The notes below the pieces were generated by a model. It had not been told where the DNA came from. It was given only the letters and a program-made list of their open reading frames with translations, and searched no databases. Shown here piece by piece: positions 25,934 through 34,904 of a DNA stretch of 64,000 nt (position 1 is the stretch's first letter; every line of letters begins with the position of its first letter). A program made the translations under genes and the position numbers. The DNA is from Pseudomonas sp. Au-Pse12 (GTDB lineage Bacteria; Pseudomonadota; Gammaproteobacteria; Pseudomonadales; Pseudomonadaceae), in assembly GCF_021341665.1 (NCBI RefSeq), contig NZ_JAJTTH010000011.1, positions 165,932-229,931 of the forward strand, read 5' to 3'.

Positions 25934-25960
25934 CCTTCGCGAGCAAGCTCGCTCCTACAG
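25934..25960. repeat. REP element
   Basis: CCTTCGCGAGCAAGCTCGCT followed by CCTACAG is the canonical P. fluorescens-type REP half with hairpin GCGAGCAAGCTCGC. Confidence 0.85.
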
Positions 25961-25967
25961 GGCCGGG

Positions 25968-26669
25968 TTACAGCTGTTGTTGTGCGCTGTAGCCTTCGAA
26001 TGCGGTCTGTTGCTGGATCGCGGTGACGATGTTCTTGCGGGTCGCTTGCTGCTCGTTGCCGTCCTTGTCGAGGAACATCTCGCTTTCCAGTTCGGCTTCA
26101 TCGCCTTCGCCTATAAAGCTGAAGCCGAGGAACTCGAAGGCTTCGCGGTCGACGTTGGCCTTGGAGCGCGGGCGCATCGGCAGGGTGACGCTGATGCCGT
26201 CCTTGCTGATGGCGAACACTTCCATTTCCTTCTTCGGCCGCGCCTTGCTCTTGCCGCCGCTGGGATTGCTGATGGCCTGGTGCGTCTGGTTCAGCACTTT
26301 CAGGGCCAGGCCGTAGACCAGCTCCTGGAAGTCCGGGTCGTCCTTGTAGCTGGAGAGAATCCGGCTGATGGGGAATTTCTTGCTCAGGTCTTCCAGGGCA
26401 GCCAGGTCGGCGGCCTCGGCGTCTTTGAGTTGCTTGAGCTGGCCCATGAGTTCATAGGCGGTGTCGTCGTCAAAGCGGTCGTGGGCCTGGCGAATCGCAG
26501 CACGCAGTTCGCGAATCTGGTCACTTTCTTTCGAGGTGTGGAAGGCGTCGAGCACCATCTCGCTGATGGTCTTGGCCTGGGACACGTGTTGTGAAAGATG
26601 AATGGCGTTTTCGTACTCGGCCTTGTTGGACAGGGCGATTACGGATTCTTCGGTGTTGGAATCAGGCAT
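25968..26669 (-). CDS. Conserved hypothetical protein
   Basis: A soluble acidic protein of 233 residues that I do not recognise. The first 100 residues look helical (EYENAIHLSQHVSQAKTISE, DDDTAYELMGQLKQLKD); a short basic linker (GGKSKARPKKE) leads to a C-terminal half with beta character (MEVFAISKDGISVTLPMRPR). No signal peptide or TM segment. Single gene with a REP just after its stop. Confidence 0.6.
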   Translation of the reverse strand: MPDSNTEESVIALSNKAEYENAIHLSQHVSQAKTISEMVLDAFHTSKESDQIRELRAAIRQAHDRFDDDTAYELMGQLKQLKDAEAADLAALEDLSKKFPISRILSSYKDDPDFQELVYGLALKVLNQTHQAISNPSGGKSKARPKKEMEVFAISKDGISVTLPMRPRSKANVDREAFEFLGFSFIGEGDEAELESEMFLDKDGNEQQATRKNIVTAIQQQTAFEGYSAQQQL

Positions 26670-26857
26670 TGAACATCCACTACTTGGTTTAACAGGTTTG
26701 AGGCGCGAAAGGCCCAGGGGGATTTTCGGGGGCGCCTAATCTATTGGACCCGGACGCTATTGTCACGGACCAAGCGACTGCACGGGAGGGCCGCCGCCGC
26801 CGAGCGGTATTCCCGAGGAAGATTCCCCGCTGCCCAAAGGGCGCGGCCATGGGGCTT

Positions 26858-27355
26858 TCAGGCGTTGAGCTGAAGGTGCAGCAAGTGGCGATACAGCTTG
26901 AGCGCCCGGCCGCAGAACAGACCAACGGTAAAGCCCGCAGCGGCGCCACTGATGCCCAGCATCTGCACGCTGGCGGCGTGCTCGGGATGCACGGCGCCTT
27001 GGTAGCCGATCCAGTATTTCACGGCGAAAAACAGCAGCGAGATGCCAAGGATCTTCAGGGTGCCGGGAATCAGCAGGGCCTCGCCGTCCGCCTCCAGCAA
27101 GACCCCGACGCTGGAAAATAGCAGCATGGCCAGCAGGCTGCCCAATGCGGCACCACCGGCCCAGGCGCCCAGCGCCAGCAACGGATGCTCGCCGAGATTC
27201 ACCGACCACAGTGACCAGACCAGCAGGATCACTGGCGTCAGCAGCAGCGAGCGACGGCTTTCGCGAGTGGTGGCGAGGGCGCGCAGACCGTAGTAGCAGA
27301 TCAGGGCGAAGACCGCGTACACCCACGGGGGCGTGCCTTGGAGGATATCGAGCAT
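26858..27355 (-). CDS. DUF6622-like membrane protein
   Basis: A 165-residue inner-membrane protein with five predicted TM helices and the opening MLDILQGTPPWVYAVFALI, a pattern of the DUF6622 family. Function unknown. The second of two in-frame ATGs is preferred because AAGG lies eight bases upstream of it. Confidence 0.65.
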   Translation of the reverse strand: MLDILQGTPPWVYAVFALICYYGLRALATTRESRRSLLLTPVILLVWSLWSVNLGEHPLLALGAWAGGAALGSLLAMLLFSSVGVLLEADGEALLIPGTLKILGISLLFFAVKYWIGYQGAVHPEHAASVQMLGISGAAAGFTVGLFCGRALKLYRHLLHLQLNA

Positions 27356-27469
27356 CGGTAGCATCCTTGCTGGTCAGAAAAAGCGCGTTTCATAGTGCGC
27401 TTTCTACCCGCCGACGTGAAGCCGCAGGCTCACCGCTACCGCGAGTGGCTGAAAACTTGCCGCGTGAAG

Positions 27470-28396
27470 CTAGAGCACTTGGGTATCGCTGACCCCTGCC
27501 TCCAGTTCCTGGCGCAGATCGCTGCCCCGGCGGGCGATGAACACCAGTTGCGCGGCATGCTCGGTGGGCTGGTCGGCGGCCAGGGTGAACTGGCTGCGGT
27601 TGCCCACATGCTGCAACCAATAGGGTTGTTCATTGCCTTCCAGGCGCACCAGGCCCTTGAGGCGTAGCAGATCGGCGGGCAATTGTGCCAGCCACTCACG
27701 CAGGGCCTTGGGTTGCAGCGGCCGCGAGCTTTTCCACACCCAGCTTTCGAACAGCTCGTCATGGCGCTGGGGCAGGGCCTTGAACAGCACCTCGGTGGAG
27801 CGCACCGGAGGCTCCAGCAGCAGTTCCGCCGGCAGTTCGGCTTGCACGGTTTCGAATACCGGGGCGCGGCCGCCGAGGCTGGCGCGGATGCTCTGCACCT
27901 GTTCGGGGCTCACCAGGTCGGCCTTGTTCAGCAGCACCCAGTCGGCGCAGGCCACCTGGGCCCGGGACAGCCGGGCCATTTCCCCTTTCAGGCTCTGGTA
28001 GCCGCTGGCGTCCACCAGGGTGATCACCGCGTCCAGGTGCAGGCGGTTGCGCAGTTGCGGGTAGCCGATGGTCTGCACGATGCGTTGCGGGTCGGAGACG
28101 CCGCTGCACTCGATGACGATCCGCTCCAGGGCCGGGCGCAGCTTGGACAGGCTCACCAGTTGCGCCAGCAGATCCTCCTGCACGGTGCAGCAGATGCAGC
28201 CGTTCTGCAGGCTGTACACCGCGTCGGTGACCTCGGCAATGATCGCCGCATCGATGTTCAGTTCACCGAAGTCGTTGACGATCACCGCCAATCGGCCGCT
28301 GTCGGCGCGCTGCACCATGCGGTTGAGCAGGGTGGTCTTGCCGGCGCCGAGAAAGCCTGCAACCACGGTCACCGGAATGCTCGGGGTGCTGTTCAT
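27470..28396 (-). CDS. CobW/COG0523-family metal GTPase
   Basis: A 308-residue G3E P-loop GTPase. Walker A is GFLGAGKTT (14-22), the metal-binding CICC motif is Cys67-Cys70, the base-recognition motif is NKAD, and a CobW C-terminal domain (about 215-300) follows. Members such as ZigA and ZNG1 deliver zinc or other metals to client enzymes. Its ATG lies inside the stop of the amidohydrolase gene (four-base overlap), so a role in loading that metal enzyme is a reasonable inference. The frame stays open upstream, but only through the amidohydrolase gene. Confidence 0.88.
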   Translation of the reverse strand: MNSTPSIPVTVVAGFLGAGKTTLLNRMVQRADSGRLAVIVNDFGELNIDAAIIAEVTDAVYSLQNGCICCTVQEDLLAQLVSLSKLRPALERIVIECSGVSDPQRIVQTIGYPQLRNRLHLDAVITLVDASGYQSLKGEMARLSRAQVACADWVLLNKADLVSPEQVQSIRASLGGRAPVFETVQAELPAELLLEPPVRSTEVLFKALPQRHDELFESWVWKSSRPLQPKALREWLAQLPADLLRLKGLVRLEGNEQPYWLQHVGNRSQFTLAADQPTEHAAQLVFIARRGSDLRQELEAGVSDTQVL

Positions 28397-30141
28397 TGTT
28401 CCTTGCCCTCGATCACCGGCGGCAGGCCTTCCCACACCGCCTGCAGTGGGGTATCGCTGAAGGTGCCCTGGCGGTCGTAGACCAGTTGCCCCTCGACGAA
28501 GGTCAGTTGCACCTGGGTGTGGTGGATGTAGTTGCGCGCGCCCTGGGCGAACAGGTTGCGGTCGAGGACGATCAGGTCCGCCGACTTGCCGGCCTCCAGG
28601 CTGCCGGTCAGGTGTTCCAGGCCCATGGCGTGGGCGCCGTTGAGGGTCGCTACTTGCAGCGCCTGTTCCAGGCTGATGGGGTCGCCGAAGGTGTCGGGTT
28701 CCTGGTTCCACGGGTTCTGCCGGGTGACCATGGTTTCCAGGGCCAGCCACGGGTCGATGGACGCCACCGGCCAGTCGGTGCCGAACACCGCGATGCCACC
28801 GGCCGCCAGCACGCCCTTGAAGTCATAGATGCGCTTCAGGCGCTCCTGGCCGTAACCGGAGCGGGCACCGCTGGCGAAGGGCGTCGGGTACCAGGCCGCC
28901 GGGGAGAACTCGGCAATCACGTCCAGGCTCTGGAAGCGCTTGAGGTTGCCCGGGTGCAGCAGGGTGCTGTGGGCGCATTGGTGGCGGATGCCGCTGTTGC
29001 CGTTGCGCCGGCGAGCTTCGGCCACGGCGTCGAGGAACACGTCGGAGGCGCCGTCGCCGGTGCAGTGGGCGATCACCCGCAGGCCGCGCTTGTCCATGTC
29101 CACCACCATGTCGGTGATGTGTTCCGGGGTCAGGTTGAGCTTGCCACGCCAGCTCGACTCTTCCGGCCAGGGGGTCAGCAGGTAGGACGACTTGGGCTCC
29201 ACGGTGCCGTCGAAGTGGAACTTCACCGCGTTGGCGCTCAGGCGCGCGCTGCGATAGAAATGCCGCTCGCCGCTGAGCAGCTCCCAGCGCCGGCGCACCG
29301 GGAAGATATCGTCCTGCCAACTGATGGCGGCTTCCACCCGCAGGGTCAGTTCGCCGGCGTCGTCCAGTTCCTTGAGGGCTTGCAGGCGGTTTTCGCAGAC
29401 GTGCACGTACTTGGTGGCAGTGACCCCGCGAGAGGTCTGGAAGTGCACGCCATCGCGGTAGGCGCGGCGCAGTACCGAGACAGGAGTCGGCGGCATGGCC
29501 GCATGGATCAGGGCGTAGGCGCCGTCGATCAGCAGGCCGTTGGGTTCGCCGGTCAGCTCGTCACGCTCCAGGTAGCCGTTGCGCGGGTCGCTGGTGTGGC
29601 GGTCGATGCCGGCCAGTTCCAGGGCCTTGGAGTTGACCATCATGGTGCCCCACATGCGGTCCAGCAAGGCCACCGGGCGGTCCGGCATGACGCTGTCGAG
29701 CCATTCGCGGCCCGGGGTCAGACCGGCTTCGCGGAAGGTGTAGCGCACCCAGTATTGGCCGTAGATCCAGCCGTCGCCGGGGTGGCTGTCGGCGTAGGCG
29801 TGGATCGCCGCCGCCAGTTGCTCCGGGGTCGGATCTTCGATGCCCACGTCCAGGTCGTCGGCGTAGCGCGGTGCCAGGGCCAGGTCTGGGTGGGTGTGCA
29901 TGTCGTGCAGGCCGGGCATGCAGAAGGCCCCGTCCAGGTCGTGTTGACGGGTGTTGGGCCCGATCAGCGAAGCCAGGGAGGCGAGGCAGCCCACCGCGAT
30001 CAGCTTGCCCTGGCGGATGGCCACGGCATCGGCCCAGGGCTGGGCCGGGTCGAGGGTGTACATCCGGCCGTTGTGCAGCACCAGTTCGGCGTATTGATCG
30101 ATGGCGCTATGGGTGGAGTTGAATTGGTCGGAAGCGGTCAC
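28393..30141 (-). CDS. YtcJ-like amidohydrolase (amidohydrolase_3 family)
   Basis: A 582-residue metal-dependent hydrolase. The first metal motif is HDMHTHPD (His82 and His84), and further family marks include VIAHCTGDGA, RHQCAHSTLL and FGTDWPVASIDPW; the C-terminal AGKSADLIVLDRNLF is the usual end. Substrates in this family are amides, formamides or cyclic ureides; which one applies here is not shown. Cytoplasmic, no signal peptide. It is coupled to the CobW-type gene and separated from the transaminase gene upstream by a REP-containing gap. Confidence 0.85.
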   Translation of the reverse strand: MTASDQFNSTHSAIDQYAELVLHNGRMYTLDPAQPWADAVAIRQGKLIAVGCLASLASLIGPNTRQHDLDGAFCMPGLHDMHTHPDLALAPRYADDLDVGIEDPTPEQLAAAIHAYADSHPGDGWIYGQYWVRYTFREAGLTPGREWLDSVMPDRPVALLDRMWGTMMVNSKALELAGIDRHTSDPRNGYLERDELTGEPNGLLIDGAYALIHAAMPPTPVSVLRRAYRDGVHFQTSRGVTATKYVHVCENRLQALKELDDAGELTLRVEAAISWQDDIFPVRRRWELLSGERHFYRSARLSANAVKFHFDGTVEPKSSYLLTPWPEESSWRGKLNLTPEHITDMVVDMDKRGLRVIAHCTGDGASDVFLDAVAEARRRNGNSGIRHQCAHSTLLHPGNLKRFQSLDVIAEFSPAAWYPTPFASGARSGYGQERLKRIYDFKGVLAAGGIAVFGTDWPVASIDPWLALETMVTRQNPWNQEPDTFGDPISLEQALQVATLNGAHAMGLEHLTGSLEAGKSADLIVLDRNLFAQGARNYIHHTQVQLTFVEGQLVYDRQGTFSDTPLQAVWEGLPPVIEGKEQ

Positions 30142-30228
30142 GGGGTCAACCTCTCAAGCAGGGGGCCCTTCAAAGGTGGGCGGAAAAATGGGCGACAAGC
30201 TCAAATGCATTCTTGTTGTGCGGGCTAC

Positions 30229-30341
30229 TGTGGCGAGGAAGCTTGCTCCCGCTGGGTGGCGTAGCCACCCCAATGGCCGCGACCGCGATGGCCAGGCCTT
30301 TACGACTGCTTCGCAGCCGAACGGGAGCCAGCTCCCTCACC
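30229..30341. repeat. REP pair (BIME-like) between two minus-strand genes
   Basis: Two REP forms in opposite orientation, GTGGCGAGGAAGCTTGCTCC (from 30229) and CGGGAGCCAGCTCCCTCACC (ending 30341), enclose a perfect hairpin GGGTGGC-GTA-GCCACCC (30254-30270). The pair fills the 216-base gap between the transaminase stop and the amidohydrolase start, and may reduce read-through. Confidence 0.75.
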
Positions 30342-30357
30342 ACTATCGGACTGTTGT

Positions 30358-31539
30358 TCAGCGGTGTGCGCCCAGGGTTTCGACAAAGCCGGCGATGCGC
30401 TGGCAGGCGTCCTTGAGCACCTCGTCGGCGACGGTGAAGGAGATCCGCACGAACCCCTCGGCGCTGGCCCCGAAGGCCTGGGCGTCGAGCACCGAAACCC
30501 CGGTGGCGCGGAACAGCTGCCAGGCGAAATCCATGCTCGACAAGCAGGTGCGGCGCACATCCACCAGCATGAACATGCCGGCCTCGGGCTCGCGGCAATC
30601 GAGCAGGTGCACCGGCTTGAGGCCGGCCACCACCAGGTCGCGGCGCCGGCGATAGACCTCGCGGGCACTGCCGATCACTTCTTCATCCAGCTCCAGGGCC
30701 TTGAGCGCCGCTTCCTGGATAAACCCGGGCAGGCCGTAGAGCATGCACAGCAGCAGGTTGTCCAGGTGCCCGACCAGGGCGGGCGGGGCGATCACCCAGC
30801 CCACGCGCCAGCCGGTCATGGCGTGGGTTTTCGACAGGCTGTTGAGGATCACCGTGCGCTCGGCCATGCCCGGCATCGAGGCGATGCTCAGGTGGTCGCG
30901 GTCGTAGGTCAGTTGCCCGTAGACCTCGTCGGAGATCACCCACAGGTCGTGCTTGCGCGCCACTTCGGCCACGGCTTCCAGTTCTTCGCGGCTGTAGACG
31001 TTGCCGGTGGGGTTGCACGGGGTGGCCAGGGCGATGCCCCGGGTCTTGTCGGTCAGCGCCGCTTCCAGGGCCGCGGCGGTCAGGCGGAAACCGTTGGCCG
31101 CCGGCTGCTGGACACAGGCGATCTTGGCCCCCGAGGCGTGGATGCAGGCCTCGTAGGTCAGGTACATGGGTTCCGGCACCAGCACTTCGTCGCCACTGCT
31201 GAACAGGCACAGCGAGGTGGCAAACAGGCCGTTCTGCGCCCCGGCCACCAGGGCCACGTTGTCGGCGCTGACCTCGATCCCCAGCAGGCGCCGCTGCTTG
31301 GCGGCGATTGCCTCGCGCAGGGCCGGGCGACCCAGGACGTGGGTGTAATGGGTGTCGCCTTGTTCCAGGGCGGCGCTGGCGGCGGCGCTGATACGTGCAT
31401 CGGTGGCGAAGTCCGGATCACCGACGCTGAGGACGATGACATCCTCGCCGCGCCCGCGGGCCTCGATGGCCGCGTAGTGGATGTCCCAGGCGCTGACGGA
31501 TTCGCCGCTGATGCGCTGAACGAAAGGTGAATAACGCAT
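30358..31539 (-). CDS. AruH-like aminotransferase (arginine:pyruvate transaminase type)
   Basis: A class I/II PLP aminotransferase of 393 residues. The PLP lysine is Lys237 (NSLSKTHAMTGWR), and the CNPTGN and ISDEVYG motifs are present. The opening MRYSPFVQRISGESVSAWDI and the MTGWRVGWV...LCMLYGLPGFIQEAA region closely recall P. aeruginosa AruH, which moves the amino group of L-arginine to pyruvate. It is cotranscribed with an amino acid ABC transporter and lies near an AruI-like decarboxylase, which supports this role; the identity rests on memory of AruH, so treat it as likely. ATG at 31539 follows GAGGAG. Confidence 0.75.
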   Translation of the reverse strand: MRYSPFVQRISGESVSAWDIHYAAIEARGRGEDVIVLSVGDPDFATDARISAAASAALEQGDTHYTHVLGRPALREAIAAKQRRLLGIEVSADNVALVAGAQNGLFATSLCLFSSGDEVLVPEPMYLTYEACIHASGAKIACVQQPAANGFRLTAAALEAALTDKTRGIALATPCNPTGNVYSREELEAVAEVARKHDLWVISDEVYGQLTYDRDHLSIASMPGMAERTVILNSLSKTHAMTGWRVGWVIAPPALVGHLDNLLLCMLYGLPGFIQEAALKALELDEEVIGSAREVYRRRRDLVVAGLKPVHLLDCREPEAGMFMLVDVRRTCLSSMDFAWQLFRATGVSVLDAQAFGASAEGFVRISFTVADEVLKDACQRIAGFVETLGAHR

Positions 31540-31582
31540 GTTGTGCTCCTCGCGGGCCTCGCTGCCCGCGCAATGAATGGGT

Positions 31583-32287
31583 TCAGGCCTGACGCTGTGG
31601 CCGCTGACTGTAAGAGGCGGTGCCCAGGCGTGCGCACAGGTGTTCGATGACAAAGGCCAGGACGATGTAGATCAGCGCCACCGCCAGCAGCGGTTCGTAG
31701 ACCTTCAGGGTCTGGGCGCGTACCAGGTTGGCCGCGCCGAGCAGATCAGTGACCGCCACGGTGGAGGCCAATGCGGTGGCCTTGAGCAGCAGCACGCATT
31801 CCCCCACCAGGGTCGGGCGCACCAGTTCCAGGGCCCGGGGCAGCCAGACCCGGCGCAGGGTCAGCCAGTAGCCCATGCCATAGGCGCGGGCGGCTTCCAG
31901 TTCGCCCCGGGGCACGGCCCGCAGGCCACCGCGCAGCACTTCGCCGACATAGGCGCCGACACTCAGGGTCAGGGCCAGGGCCACGTACCAGAAGCCTTCG
32001 CGCAGGTAGGGCCAGAGAAAGCTGCCGCGGATCGGCGGGTAGGCGGCGAACAGGCTGCCGACCCCGTAATAGAGGATGTAGATCTGCACCAGCAGCGGCG
32101 TACCGCGGAACACGCTGATGTAGAACTGCATGGGCGCACGCAGCAACGGATTGCGCGACACCCGGCCCAGGCCCACCACCACTGCCAGGGCAAAGCCGCA
32201 GACCCCGCTCAGCAGCAGGAGCTTGAGGGTAATGCCCAGGCCGCGCAGCAGTTCGGCGGAAAAACTGTTGATCCAGGAAAAGTCCAT
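31583..32287 (-). CDS. Polar amino acid ABC transporter permease (HisM type)
   Basis: Inner-membrane permease of 234 residues with five TM helices and the coupling loop EAARAYGMGYWLTLRRVWLP. The inner half of the HisM/HisQ family motif is complete. It pairs with the next permease to form the channel of one importer and is the last transporter gene, 43 bases ahead of the transaminase. Confidence 0.92.
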   Translation of the reverse strand: MDFSWINSFSAELLRGLGITLKLLLLSGVCGFALAVVVGLGRVSRNPLLRAPMQFYISVFRGTPLLVQIYILYYGVGSLFAAYPPIRGSFLWPYLREGFWYVALALTLSVGAYVGEVLRGGLRAVPRGELEAARAYGMGYWLTLRRVWLPRALELVRPTLVGECVLLLKATALASTVAVTDLLGAANLVRAQTLKVYEPLLAVALIYIVLAFVIEHLCARLGTASYSQRPQRQA

Positions 32288-32296
32288 GCAAGCCTC

Positions 32297-33010
32297 CTAG
32301 TGCTGGGGCAGCCAGCGGTTGGTGCGACGTTCGAGCACGCGGAACAGGCTGCCGGACACCAGGGTGATGACGAAGTAGAAGGCCGCGACCGCGAGGTAGA
32401 ACACCAGGTAATGCTTGGTGGAACCGGCCGCCTGCTTGCCGACTGAAAGCAGTTCGCTGTAGCCGACGATGCTGATCAGCGCGCTGTCCTTGACCAGCAC
32501 CAGCCACAGGTTCGACAGCCCGGCCATGGCGTAGGGCAGCATGCTCGGCAGCAGGATGCGCCGCACCAGCAGCCAGCGCTCGATGCCGTAGGCCCGCGCC
32601 GCTTCGATCTGGCCGTGGGGAATGGCCTGGATCGCGCCGCGGATGATCTCCGCCGAATAGGCGCCCTGGACAATCCCCAGCACCAGTACCGCGGCGATGA
32701 AGCCGTTGACCGTGACACTCGGCCGGTCCATGGCGGCCATGGCCATGTTCAACAGGTCGGTGCCGGCGTAGTACAGCAGCAGGATCAGCAGCAGCTCGGG
32801 CATGGCCCGGTACAGGGTGGTGTAGACGTTGGCCAGCTTTACCAGCCAGCGCGGGCCCTTGAGCTTGATCATCGCCACCAGCAGGCCGATGCCCAGGCCG
32901 AGGACGAAGGCCCCGGCGGAAATCTGCAGGGACACCAGCGCGCCCTGGGCCAGGGCACCGAGCCAGCCGTCGGCGACGAACAGTTGGGAAAGGTCGGACA
33001 GAGAAATCAT
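32297..33010 (-). CDS. Polar amino acid ABC transporter permease (HisQ type)
   Basis: Inner-membrane permease of 237 residues, five TM helices, coupling loop EAARAYGIERWLLVRRILLP. ATG at 33010 is preferred over a TTG five codons upstream, although neither has a strong ribosome site. Nine bases separate it from the second permease gene. Confidence 0.9.
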   Translation of the reverse strand: MISLSDLSQLFVADGWLGALAQGALVSLQISAGAFVLGLGIGLLVAMIKLKGPRWLVKLANVYTTLYRAMPELLLILLLYYAGTDLLNMAMAAMDRPSVTVNGFIAAVLVLGIVQGAYSAEIIRGAIQAIPHGQIEAARAYGIERWLLVRRILLPSMLPYAMAGLSNLWLVLVKDSALISIVGYSELLSVGKQAAGSTKHYLVFYLAVAAFYFVITLVSGSLFRVLERRTNRWLPQH

Positions 33011-33061
33011 GACGTATCCAGTCAACGCCGGCGGCCCGCGCGAACGGGCGCGCCGGACGGC

Positions 33062-33835
33062 TTAGTTGGCAGAGATGTCGACGCTGAAGTAGCGGCTGCG
33101 GATCTTGTCGTAGGTGCCGTCGGCCTTGAGCGAGGCCAGGGCGACGTTGATCCGCTGTTGCAGGGCGCTGTCACCCTTGCGCAGGCCGACGCCGATGCCG
33201 GAACCGAACAGCGGGTCTTTCGGCGCCAGGCCCTTGTCCGCCAGGCCGGCCCCGGCGGCGGTCTTGAGGATCGGCTCGATGGTCAGCGCGTCGGCCAGCA
33301 TCACGTCGATCCGCCCGCTCTGCAGGTCGGCGATCATGTCGTCCTGGGTGGTGTAGTAGCGCAGGGTCGAGGTCTTGCCGTAGTAGGTCTTGGCGAAGGT
33401 GGCGTTGGAGGTCGACCCCTGCACACCGATCAGCTTGCCCTTGAGGCCCTCGGGCGTGGTGACCAGCTCCAGGCTCTGGTCGGCGACCCACATGGCCGGG
33501 GTCTGGTAGTAGGGCGCGGAGAAGTCGATGACCTTCTCGCGTTCATCGGTGATGCTCAGGGAGTTGAGGATGGCGTCGATCTGGCTCGATTGCAGGGCCG
33601 GAATCAAGCCGTCCCAGGCCACTTCCTTGAGCGGGCACTGGGCCTGCATGCGTTCGCACAGGGCCTTGATCAGCTCCGGTTCGAAGCCGCTCCAGTCGCC
33701 GTTGCCGCTTTTCATCGAGAACGGCGGGTAAGGTTCCAGGGCGATGCCGAAGACGATCTTGTCGGCGGCCACGGCGTGGCTGGCCATTGCGCTGAACAGG
33801 CAACCGGTGGCGAGCACCTTGAGCAGGTTTTTCAT
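33062..33835 (-). CDS. ABC transporter periplasmic amino acid-binding protein
   Basis: A 257-residue family-3 solute-binding protein with a signal peptide (cleavage after AVA at about residue 23). The mature part has the ligand pattern ALEPYPPFSMKSGNGDWSGFE and GVQGSTSNATFAKTYYG. The family covers arginine, ornithine, lysine, histidine and octopine-type ligands; the transaminase and decarboxylase nearby favour arginine or a guanidino acid. ATG at 33835 follows AAGGGTAAAGCC. Confidence 0.9.
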   Translation of the reverse strand: MKNLLKVLATGCLFSAMASHAVAADKIVFGIALEPYPPFSMKSGNGDWSGFEPELIKALCERMQAQCPLKEVAWDGLIPALQSSQIDAILNSLSITDEREKVIDFSAPYYQTPAMWVADQSLELVTTPEGLKGKLIGVQGSTSNATFAKTYYGKTSTLRYYTTQDDMIADLQSGRIDVMLADALTIEPILKTAAGAGLADKGLAPKDPLFGSGIGVGLRKGDSALQQRINVALASLKADGTYDKIRSRYFSVDISAN

Positions 33836-33884
33836 GGCTTTACCCTTTATCGAAGTTGTTGTTTTCAAGGATTGAAGCGGGACG

Positions 33885-34679
33885 TCAGACGCGGTTTTCC
33901 TGAGCCATGACGAATTGCCGGCAGCGTTCGCTGACCGGGTTGAGGAACACTTGCTGCGGCGGGCCTTCCTCTTCCACCAGCCCCTGGTGAAGGAACATCA
34001 CCTTGCTCGACACATCCCGGGCGAAGGCCATTTCATGGGTCACCAGGATCATGGTGCGGCCTTCCTCGGCGATGCCCTGGATGACCTTGAGCACTTCGCC
34101 CACCAGTTCCGGGTCCAGGGCCGAGGTCGGTTCGTCCATCAGCAGTACCTGGGGGCGCATGGCCAGGGCCCGGGCGATGGCCACGCGTTGTTGCTGGCCG
34201 CCGGAGAGAAAGGACGGGAAGGCGTCGCGCTTGTTGGCCAGGCCGACCTTTTCCAGCAGGTGTTCGGCGTGGGCGATGGCGTCCTTGCGGTCTTCACCGA
34301 GGACATACACCGGTGCCTCGATGACGTTTTCCAGCACGCTGCGATGGGGCCACAGGTTGAAGCTCTGGAACACCATGCTCAATTGCGTGCGCAAGCGTGC
34401 CACCTGAGCCGGGTCGGCGACCTGCGGGTTGCCGGCGCGGTCGGTCCTGATACGCACTTCTTCGCCGTTGATGCGCAGGCTGCCGCTGCAGGGAATCTCC
34501 AGCAGGTTGATGCAGCGCAGCAGGGTGCTTTTGCCCGAGCCGCTGGAGCCGATCAGCGACACCACTTCACCTTCATTGGCGCGCAGGGCAATGCCCTTGA
34601 GCACGTGGTGATCGGCGTAGCTCTTGTGCAGGTCATCGATCGCCACCACGGGATTGACGGAGTTGGGCTGCGATTGCAA
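33885..34679 (-). CDS. Polar amino acid ABC transporter ATP-binding protein (HisP/ArtP type)
   Basis: A 264-residue ATPase with Walker A GSSGSGKST, signature LSGGQQQR and Walker B VLLMDEPTSALD, plus the His switch in ILVTHEMAFARD. It is the first gene of the minus-strand transporter-transaminase unit, divergent from the LysR gene. Confidence 0.93.
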   Translation of the reverse strand: MQSQPNSVNPVVAIDDLHKSYADHHVLKGIALRANEGEVVSLIGSSGSGKSTLLRCINLLEIPCSGSLRINGEEVRIRTDRAGNPQVADPAQVARLRTQLSMVFQSFNLWPHRSVLENVIEAPVYVLGEDRKDAIAHAEHLLEKVGLANKRDAFPSFLSGGQQQRVAIARALAMRPQVLLMDEPTSALDPELVGEVLKVIQGIAEEGRTMILVTHEMAFARDVSSKVMFLHQGLVEEEGPPQQVFLNPVSERCRQFVMAQENRV

Positions 34680-34769
34680 GGGTCGACCCTCTTGTTATTG
34701 TGCGATGGCCGGGCAGTGCCCGGCACAGGGTAGGGCTGGAGAATTAGCCATCGATGGCCTGGGGTCAAT

Positions 34770-34825
34770 CGAGCATTTTTAGCCGGATGCGGTAATTTTT
34801 TTCAGCAGTCGGGGATTTTTTCAGC
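34770..34825. promoter_or_regulatory. Repeated T-tract motifs in the ABC-lysR gap
   Basis: Three similar sequences stand in a row: GAGCATTTTTAGC (from 34771), GGTAATTTTTTTCAGC (34791-34806) and GGGGATTTTTTCAGC (34811-34825). A fourth, GGCGATTTTTTTCGAT, lies at 35844-35859 ahead of the decarboxylase gene. They may be sites for the LysR regulator between them. Confidence 0.35.
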
Positions 34826-34904
34826 GACGAACAAGGCTATTGCCGGACCGCGATTGCAGCTATGGTGCTGGCACTCGTTTTCTTGCAGTCGAGGCCTGAT
34901 CGGT

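Noticed and set aside
28396..30264. A 622-codon open frame opposite the YtcJ-like amidohydrolase
   Set aside because: Same high-GC antisense effect; no recognisable motif, while the minus-strand protein has complete amidohydrolase motifs.
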